Source: JALEFZ01 sp039817415 (lineage in GTDB: Bacteria > Bacteroidota > Bacteroidia > J057). Taken from it: 23,651 bases of DNA. The position numbers were made by a program, and so were the translations under genes. Location: contig JBCBVV010000073.1 in assembly GCA_039817415.1 (NCBI GenBank), positions 1-23,651 on the forward strand. The letters are read 5' to 3'. This document shows positions 15,039 through 23,400 of this stretch, piece by piece; within the stretch, counting starts at the first letter, position 1; the number at the start of each line of letters is the position of its first letter. Under the pieces are notes generated by a model, which saw only the letters and a program-made list of their open reading frames with translations, was not told the origin of the DNA and did not search any database.

Positions 15039-15078
15039 AAATCGCCTTATACGAGCCGTATAAGGCGATTTTCCTTTT
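15039..15078 (+). terminator. Terminator downstream of tRNA-Arg
   Basis: A perfect 15-bp stem AAATCGCCTTATACG/CGTATAAGGCGATTT (15039-15053 with 15057-15071) with a 3-base loop, followed by TCCTTTT. It closes the tRNA transcript before the integrase region. The symmetry also allows minus-strand use (AAAT at the left arm gives ATTT, but no long U tract). Confidence 0.85.
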
Positions 15079-15115
15079 GTCCTCTTCCATTTATTTCATT
15101 TTTTACCCCCATTAC

Positions 15116-15249
15116 CGACACCTATTCGGACACCTATTACCTTTTTTTAAAATAGGTGTCGATTTGTTGTAATTGATTGAATTTCAGTTGATTGTGCTTT
15201 TGTTAATTCGTATATTTACATCAGTTAATCGCACAATCGACACCTATTT
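15116..15249. repeat. Four copies of a GACACCTATT repeat around the integrase promoter
   Basis: Direct copies: CGACACCTATT (15116-15126) and GGACACCTATT (15128-15138). An inverted copy, AAATAGGTGTCGATT, is at 15150-15164, and a fourth direct copy, AATCGACACCTATTT, at 15235-15249 directly abuts the integrase ATG. Copies three and four are perfect 15-bp inverted repeats 70 bases apart. A second inverted pair, GATTGTGC/GCACAATC (15190-15197 and 15231-15238), lies between and overlaps copy four. Such sets are typical of integrase arm-binding or repressor-operator sites; which applies here is not decided by the sequence. Confidence 0.85.
15188..15218 (+). promoter_or_regulatory. Putative integrase promoter
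   Basis: TTG (15188-15190), a 20-base spacer and TATATTTA (15211-15218; one mismatch to TAnnTTTG) lie inside the repeat array. The expected transcription start is near 15225, so the fourth repeat would be the 5' leader that touches the start codon. Confidence 0.5.
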
Positions 15250-16509
15250 ATGAGTACATTTACCCTCAACTTCTATATCAAAAGAGAAAAAGTTAGAAAA
15301 GATGGAACTGTGCCTTTGTATGCCAGGATAACCATTAACGGAAAAAGAGCAGAGTTCTCCCTAAAAAGAAACCTCCTCCCAGAACATTGGAATACTCAGA
15401 AAGGTGCTCCTCAAAAAAGAAAAGGAAAAGAAAGAGAGTTGATTGCCTACCTAGAAAGTGTGAGGTCTAAAATATACCAAGAGCATAGAAAGCTAATTGA
15501 TAAAGGTGAATTCATATCAGCTCAGAATGTGAAAATGGCCTTCCATGGTGAATCACCTACCCAAAAATATACCTTGATCAGATCGTATGAATATCAAGTC
15601 AAACGAATGGAGGCCTTAGTTGGGAAAACATATGCTCCAAGAACTATTGTGAGATATAAAACTGGGCTTAAGCACCTAAAGAATTATCTATTCTTTTACT
15701 ACAATCGGGAGGATATATCCTTATCTGAACTAAAACTAAGATTCATCGCAGACTTCGATCATTACCTAAGGACAGAGAAAGACCTTGGAAATAATGCCAC
15801 AGTGAAGTACGCTTATATGGTCATGAAGGCTGTCAAACTCGCTGTCAAAAATGACTGGTTAGAAAAGGATCCATTTGTAAACTATTCAGGTAAACAGATC
15901 ATAGAGGATCGTGAATTTCTGGATAGTGAGGAACTCCTTGCTATTGAAAGCCACCCATTTGCTATCAAAAGGCTGGATATGATCAGGGATGTATTTATAT
16001 TTTCTTGTTATACAGGTCTAGCCTATGTAGATGTCGCCAATCTAAATGAAGAGCATATTTTTAGAGATGTTCACGGTGATTACTGGATAAATATCAATCG
16101 AGTCAAAACCTCCTCAAAGTCCATGATTCCCCTTTTGCCTAAAGCTTTAGAAATTTTAGAGAAATATCAGGATATACCAGAAAAGGAGATTTTAGGAAAA
16201 CTACTACCAGTAAAGTCCAACCAAAAAACCAATGCTTATCTCAAGGAGATCGCAACAATATGTGGGATTAAGAAAAAACTAACTTTCCATATCGCCAGGC
16301 ATACATTTGCAACTACCATTACCCTAAGCAATGGTGTGCCTATCGAATCAGTCTCCTCCATGCTTGGGCATAAGGATCTCAAAACCACTCAACACTACGC
16401 AAAAATTGTCCAATCTAAAGTAGGGCATGATATGAGGGAATTGAGGGAGCGACTTTCTGGGTCCCAAAAATCAACATCCAAGGTCGAGAATCTTAGAAAA
16501 TTAGGCTGA
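15250..16509 (+). CDS. Tyrosine recombinase/integrase of the Bacteroidota type
   Basis: Site-specific recombinase expected to integrate and excise a mobile element. The 419 residues have an N-terminal arm-binding domain (STFTLNFYIKREKVRKDG, then LPEHWNTQ) typical of Bacteroidota integrases (Arm_DNA-bind_5-like), a core-binding domain (about 105-215) and a C-terminal catalytic domain. Catalytic residues read K286 (RVKTSSK), H347 and R350 (HIARHTF), H374 (LGHKDL) and nucleophile Y383 (QHYAKI). The first arginine of the usual R-K-H-R-H-Y set is absent: the box reads TGLAY (255-259) with Ala258 in its place, as also known for the IntDOT group. The start ATG abuts a repeat copy. The Uma2 gene follows after 55 bases. 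The protein is full length, so likely active. Confidence 0.94.
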   Translation: MSTFTLNFYIKREKVRKDGTVPLYARITINGKRAEFSLKRNLLPEHWNTQKGAPQKRKGKERELIAYLESVRSKIYQEHRKLIDKGEFISAQNVKMAFHGESPTQKYTLIRSYEYQVKRMEALVGKTYAPRTIVRYKTGLKHLKNYLFFYYNREDISLSELKLRFIADFDHYLRTEKDLGNNATVKYAYMVMKAVKLAVKNDWLEKDPFVNYSGKQIIEDREFLDSEELLAIESHPFAIKRLDMIRDVFIFSCYTGLAYVDVANLNEEHIFRDVHGDYWININRVKTSSKSMIPLLPKALEILEKYQDIPEKEILGKLLPVKSNQKTNAYLKEIATICGIKKKLTFHIARHTFATTITLSNGVPIESVSSMLGHKDLKTTQHYAKIVQSKVGHDMRELRERLSGSQKSTSKVENLRKLG

Positions 16510-16564
16510 TAAGAGTGTATAAACCTATGAGTGAAATACATTTAACCAATAATTCCCTATTTTT

Positions 16565-17155
16565 ATGAAAAGCGGATTGATGGCCATTAAGCATATTTCC
16601 CAATTAGACATGGACGGCATATATACCTATGCTGATTACATGACATGGCAATTCAAAGAACGACTTGAATTGTTGAGGGGAAAGATTGCCCTGATGTCTC
16701 CGGCCCCTAATCTCCAGCATCAACGAATTGTTACAAGGCTGAGTGCCTTAGTTACTACGCATCTGATGGGCACCTCCTGTCAGCCCTTTGTAGCGCCATT
16801 TGATGTGAGACTTCCAAGTCCAGATGGAAAGCACGACACAGTTGTTCAACCAGATATTTGCGTGGTGTGTGATGAATCCAAACTTGATGCCCAGGGTTGT
16901 CATGGTGCTCCGGACTTGGTAGTGGAAGTCCTCTCTCCAGGGAATAGCCTCAAGGAAATGAGAGAGAAATACTCACTTTATGAGGAGGCTGGTGTTAAAG
17001 AATACTGGCTCATCAGCCCTGAAAATCCCAGCTTGATTCGATACGTCAGAAATTCAGAGGGAAAGTTTATTGGGCTTCAGCCCTTAACCAACCAGGATCA
17101 GCTTTCAACCGAATTGTTTCCTGGACTCTTAGTGGACCTGAGTAAGGTTTTTTAA
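16565..17155 (+). CDS. Uma2 family protein (DUF820), putative PD-(D/E)XK nuclease
   Basis: A 196-residue protein of the Uma2 family, which has a restriction-endonuclease-like fold and unknown biological role; it is common and multi-copy in cyanobacteria and Bacteroidota and often accessory. Visible signatures: ERLELLRGKIALMSPAPN (the family's acidic first motif), HQRIVTRLSALV, VQPDICVVCDE, APDLVVEVLSPGNS (D and E of the nuclease core, ending in LSP) and EKYSLYEEAGVKEYWLISP (with the core-adjacent Lys and Tyr). Start ATG 16565; ATG 16580 is an alternative. It lies 55 bases downstream of the integrase on the same strand and may be element cargo. The catalytic set appears intact. Confidence 0.9.
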   Translation: MKSGLMAIKHISQLDMDGIYTYADYMTWQFKERLELLRGKIALMSPAPNLQHQRIVTRLSALVTTHLMGTSCQPFVAPFDVRLPSPDGKHDTVVQPDICVVCDESKLDAQGCHGAPDLVVEVLSPGNSLKEMREKYSLYEEAGVKEYWLISPENPSLIRYVRNSEGKFIGLQPLTNQDQLSTELFPGLLVDLSKVF

Positions 17156-17414
17156 ACCCTCATGTGAGCAAGGCGAAGGTTTCACCCATTTCGCCAACTC
17201 GAACCTGAAATTCATTCCTAATAATAATTTCTCACCATTTTGCTGCGGCTAGATTCCTAGTTGATATCCATATTTACTTAAGCCTGCCAGGGAGGTTCAT
17301 AAAAAGCGGTTATTTTCAAAACCAATAAGAGATTTTATTGTCCTCCTTGGGACCTTATTTTTGAGGACTTACACTAAAATACCATCCCCTCTGGAAAGAT
17401 TTTTTAAAGTATTA

Positions 17415-17451
17415 ACTGGGCCAGATTGTCTCTCATCAAATCTGGCCCAGT
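17415..17451 (-). terminator. Terminator-like hairpin after the giant protease gene
   Basis: A perfect 13-bp stem ACTGGGCCAGATT/AATCTGGCCCAGT (17415-17427 with 17439-17451) with an 11-base loop begins 3 bases beyond the stop codon. The minus-strand tail is TAATACTTT, a weak U tract, but the stem is strong. The rest of 17156-17414 holds nothing I recognise. Confidence 0.7.
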
Positions 17452-17454
17452 CAG

Positions 17455-20400
17455 TTAATTGGATACGACCAATTTTTTAGAAGTAATTATTTCACCTGAT
17501 GGGGCTTTGATCACGAGTTGGTACACCGATCTAGCCCAATTAGAAACATCAATGGAGGCTCGTAATTTTTCCTCTTTCAACAGGACTTTCTCTTCATAAA
17601 CCAACTGTCCGTTGGCACCATAGACTGCGACATCAACACTCCAAAAATCCAGGTGGCTTCCTTGTAAATATACAGTTTTGCTAGTAGGGTTTGGGAATAT
17701 TTCGATCTTAGGTTTCTCCGCGGGTATGAAAGAACTAATGATTAATTCCAAGGTGTCTGAAGGTGCAGATTCACATGAATCATTAAATACTACCACAACA
17801 TAATCTCCACCACCTTGGGCAACAATCACCTGAGTTGAGTCATTCAGCAATGATCCATCTTTATACCAATGATAACTTGTACCTGTAACAGAACTCCTGA
17901 GGGTATCTATTCCAATCAACTCAATGATGGGGGTATCTGGTTTTGAAATGACATCCACAATAATGCTATCTATTGAATTGCTGGAACAGCCAAAATCATT
18001 CAAGACAATAACAGAATAAGCCCCACTTTGGGTAACATTTATGATTGAAAATGTATCCTGATTTGACCACCTAAAAGCTGCATAATCATTTGGTATTGTA
18101 CTTAGATTGACTTCATCTCCTTCGCAAAACTCAAGTGGACCATTTGCAACAATACTTGGTATTTCAGGTTTGGGGTAGGCGATAGCAAGAACAGAATCTG
18201 ATAGAGGACTCAAGCATTGGTTGCTATCCTGAACCTGAAGGACAAAAGCACCCGAATCAAGCACTGTAATGGATGAAACACTATCCCCTGTGTTCCAATA
18301 ATAGGTACTAAAGCTTGAAGGCCCCGTAAGAATTAGCGAATCTCCCTCACAAAACTGAGGTGATCCAATCAGGCTGATAATGGGCTTTAAAGGATTGGGG
18401 TAGACCGTTATTGGAGGGGAAAATGCAGTATCACTTCTACATCCATCAAGATTGGTCGAAACCAAGGTAAATATTCCTGAATCTGAAACTGTAATGCTTT
18501 GGGCACTATCTCCAGTTGACCAAAGGTATCCTTGTGAAGAAGTCGAAACGAGTTCTACGCTATCTCCTTCACAGAATTCGGAACTTCCATTCAAGGTAAT
18601 CAGGGGTAATGGCGGTTTGGCAAGTACCATGGTTTCAAGTGTATCCACGGAAAGCCTTTCACAACCATTTTGATCAGTAATGGTTAAGCTAATTCGTACA
18701 GAATCGTTAATGCTAATTTGCTGAGTAGTGTCTCCTGTTGACCAGAGATAAGTATATCCTGAGGGCCCAGAAATACTCACCCCAGCTCCTGGACAAAAAG
18801 TTAAGGGCCCATTTGCAGAAATCGATGGAACTGGTGGAAGGGCGTTAGCAGTTATGATTAAGGTATCGGAATTAGGACTAATACAACCATTTGTATCAAC
18901 AACTTGTAGCCAAATGTTAGCTGTACTGTCTACAGTAATGTTTGGGCCATTAGCCCCATTTGACCAGAGATATTGAGCAAATGGACCTGTTGGAGTCAAG
19001 TTGATGTTGCCTCCTTCGCAGAAAGATAATGGCCCGCTTTGTGATATTTGTGGAGCTAGAGGAAGGGGATTAACTACCACATTAATTGGATCTGAAAGTT
19101 GGCTGCTGCAACCATTGCTGTCTTCCACTGAGACAGTAACAGATTGACTGACCAGTAAAGTAATTTGTCTTGTTGAATCTCCTGAAGACCATGAATATCT
19201 ATCAAAGCCCATCGGAGCAAATAGCTTAATTGTGTCTCCCTGGCAAACCGTCAAAGTCGTTAGAGAGTCAATGACAGGCTTAGTAGGTAAGGAATTGACC
19301 AATAGCTCTGTTGAATCTGAAAAAGAACTCTGGCATCCATTGGCATCTGTTACCCTAAGGGCAAAAAAGCCAGGTTGTCCTACATAAATGTCTTGGGTGG
19401 TGTCACCACGACTCCATTCATAGGTTGAAAAACCTACTGGACCATTCAGTTGAAGGCTATCTCCCTGGCATACTTCCTGAACCCCGGTTAAACTAAGGAC
19501 AGGAGTCATGGGTAGGGTATCAACCAAAACTTGGTAGGTGGATGTATCTGAACAGCCTTGAGCATCGGTTCCGATCACTTGATAATTAAGTGTCTGCGGA
19601 GGAATAGCAACTACAGTCGTCCCAGTATCCTGAAGAAGTGAAGCAGATGGACTCCAAGAATAACTTTGTGTACCAGAAGCTATCAAAGTGATGCTATCTC
19701 CCACGCACAACCGATTTGAACCTGTAATAGATACTTGAGGATCAGAAACCTGGATCAGTTGATTTTTGATTAATGTATCGGAAACACTAAATGTACCGTT
19801 TGTAGAAACCAGGCTTACAGAATACAAGCCTCCAGTTTGGTAGATATGATTCGGGTTTGGGTCCGTGCTAGTTGTTCCATCGCCAAAGTCCCAGAGATAC
19901 TGATCCGATTCTGTTGAATTGTTGGTAAATGATATGCTTTCACCCTGGCAGATTGCTGAATCGCTAACCGAGAAAATTGCTCTAGGAGCGGCAACTCTGA
20001 GGAAAGTATCCGTCAAAACTGAGCTCCAGTAATGTGCTGTGTCTTCAAATTGAAAATGGATGGTGTGGGAACCTGGGGTAATTCCGGTAGCATCTATGTC
20101 TGTTACCAAATTCAATGGGTTCACGGCTGTGGGTAATTTAACCCTAACCATGGCAGAATCTGCCTGGTCAAAGAAATACCTATACCCAACAATCAGATTG
20201 GGTAGGGTTGGTGGTGGATTTCCTAGCTTGTGAATGTACTGGCTTAAAACTGAGGTCCATTGACCCAAATTATCCTTATATCTTATATGAAATGTATGTA
20301 AACCTCTTGTAAGTGTAGTCAAATCCAACGAATCCAAGGTAAGGATGTCCTGTGAAGGGGTAAGAGAAACTGAGGCCTTATTTGAATAATCGTCATCAAA

Positions 20401-23400
20401 CCAGTATTCAAATGATACCAATTCCGGCTTGCCTCCATTTAGGTCGGGCAATTTATGAATATACTGACTCAAAACGGAAGACCATCTCCCTAATTCGTCC
20501 TTGTACCTGATGTGAAAAGTATGCAATCCTCTGGTCAATGAAGTTACGTCCAAAGAATCCAGCGTAAGTATTTCTTTGGAAGGAGTAAGTGGCACTTGGA
20601 CCTTTCCAGCATAATCCTCATCAAACCAGTATTCATATGACACAATTTTGGGGACACCATTTGAAAACTCAGGCAGCTTCTGAAAATACTGGCTGATGAC
20701 AGAAGACCATTGCTTCAGATCATCTTGAAATCTGATATGCAGGGTGTGTAAACCTTCAGTAAGGCCAGTTGTAGGAAAAGAAGTATCCAAGAAGTCCCCA
20801 TTCAAGCCAACTGAGCTTGTTACTTTATTGGTGTAGTCTTCATCAAACCAATATTCATAGTTTTCTATCTCCGCAAATCTAGCTGTGTAGGTGGCAGACC
20901 ATCCGGGCCTTGTTGTATAAGCATCTGTAAAAAATACCACCAACATCTCTCCACTTGTGGATCTGAGTCTAGGTGGCAAACTATCTCCTGTATATATCCC
21001 AAGAACAGGATCATTGATAGAGCTACCATCAAATGCTAACAGATAATCGTAATTATACTCAACATCAAACTCTGATAATTCAAGGCTGATAGAAGTTGCT
21101 CCTGGAACATCGATCAGCCAAGAGCATCGGGCAAAATTATCATAGTTATCTGGCCCACTTCCATCTGAAAAGTTGCCTGAAGGAGCTGTCAATGTAGTTA
21201 TTCCAGTACAGGAGGGTGCCAAGGCCCCATCTACCCTAAAATAGCAGAACAGAGAAGTTGGTCCAACACAAGTGCCACAGTCTACCTTCGGTTGGAGATT
21301 CCAGGCATATTTTTTCCCTCCTTCCAGGATTCCAACTGGAAGGGTAAATGGAGAAGGACCGACGCACTGGCTGTAAATCAAGTTGTTGGAAGAATATGGT
21401 TCTTCAAAGATCCTTAGCTCATAAGATGTTGCCCCAGGGACAGAAATCCATTCAAAAACAGGTGTGGTTGTGGAAACCATGAGACCAGGAGGATTTTGAG
21501 AACCTGGAGCGGTTAAATCGGGGGGATTAGCAGGAGGAATACAGGCATTTAAGGGAACCCAGGAAAGCCCCAACTGATAAGAGTTACAGGGATCAAAGGC
21601 CCCCATGGCACTTTCTACCTGGATATAATAAGTGATGTTGCTACTGCCAGTATGGGTAATTACAATTTGCTCAGATGTAGTACCAGTATTTGTGCTGCTA
21701 AAGGTGGGATTGATATTTCCTGCCTCCCAAACTTTTAGGTCATAATTGACTGGAAGATTGGTTAAATCAAGAGTGAGAGTCCCCTCTTCAAGAAGGTTCA
21801 CTTCGAAATAATCTGTATCGGTAATAGACCTGATTTTGGACTGAATGATTTGATTGCCTGCAACAAGACCTAAATCTGCGATGTTTACAGCAGCATTTGC
21901 AATGTCCTCATTGGGCTCAAAATTGTCCAGACAGGAGTTGGTTGGATTCCAATTGAAAGTAATTCGATACTTGTTGCATTCGTCATAGGCTCCATTCACT
22001 CCGACAACTTTCAGGTAAAAAGTAGTGGTAACTTGTTGAGAAGTGTAAGCAAAACTAACTTGCTCAGGAGTAGTACCTGTCTGCGGATTGCTGGCAATTA
22101 TATTCCCATTGTTATCGAGCAATTGAATTTCGTAGTCAACAGGAAGGTTACTTAGGTCTGCGGTTAATGTACCTTGGGCATCAACATCCAACCTGTAAAG
22201 GTCCTGATCATTCTGGAATAAAGGAGCATCCAGTTGGAAATTCGTGATGGGATTCAGGTTAAGGGAAGGAATATTTGTGGATGCAGATGGACGGGTGTCG
22301 TTGGGCTCCATAAGATCCAAACAGCCTGTACCTGGTGTCCATGATACGTCCAAATTGTAAGCTTGACAGTTGTCAAACGCGCTGTTGGACCCATAAACCC
22401 TCAGGTAGACTGTTGTATTTGTTCCAGCTTGAAAAGGATACACGATTTCCTCTCCATTCAGACCAGGGGTTTGGGAAGATGCTAAGGGTATGCCAGCATT
22501 GTCTAACAACTGCATGTCAAAATTGGCTGGTAGGTTTTGAAGGCCTATGTTTAGGATACCTCCGCCTTGGATGGTGAAGGAGGTGTAATCCTCGTCGGTT
22601 GTAGAATTTATGAATCCGTTGTAAGATTTTGATTTGAGGGTAGTAGTAAGAGTTTGAGAAAAGAATGGAGTTGCGGAGTTAGAGTTCTGCCCTAGGTCAT
22701 TAGGGTCATTTGGAAGGCAATTTTCGGTAAAGGTAAATGCGAGTTCATAGTCTTCATTACTGTAATCTCCATTAACACCTTCTACTTTAATAATAAGCCT
22801 AGTATTGTTTGCTGAATTTTTTATGTATGTTCCAATTTCTGCCTGACCAGCGGGACTACTTGCAGGCTGATTAGGTACTAGATTTCCCTGATCGTCAAGA
22901 ATGTTGAGCCTGTAATTTTTACCTTGGGGAGGGCTCATGGTTACTGTGAATGAACCAGATTTTTGTAATGAGATTAAATAATAGTCAATGTCATTTTGCC
23001 TTATCTCTGCATGAAAAAGATTATTTTCGTTTATTTTTTTAACTGTTGAGAAAACTCCAGGTAATTCAAGAATATTTTGAGGAATATTATTATTAGGTTC
23101 ATAACTATCATAGTTAATAACATAAGAAGGGTCATACGTATCATATCCGTTCAATAGAAAAAAACCTCCACCAATATATTGATTAATATCACCCCAAATT
23201 TTATAGAACTTTTGAAATCTGTAATCACCGATTGATGTTTGATCACAAAGATCCAATCTATTAAAAGAAGTAACTCCATGATTTATTCCGACGATATATC
23301 CAGATTCATTAAACAAGGGACCACCAGAAGAGGCTCTTTCACTTCCTCCAATATCCATACTAGAAAATGACCAACACTTATTTCTATCACCGTTCGTAAA

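Noticed and set aside
17733..19750. Regular repeats spaced about 225-240 bases, considered as a CRISPR or DNA repeat array
   Set aside because: The repeats are protein-level Ig-like domains in one continuous frame, with diverged DNA and no short identical repeat units.
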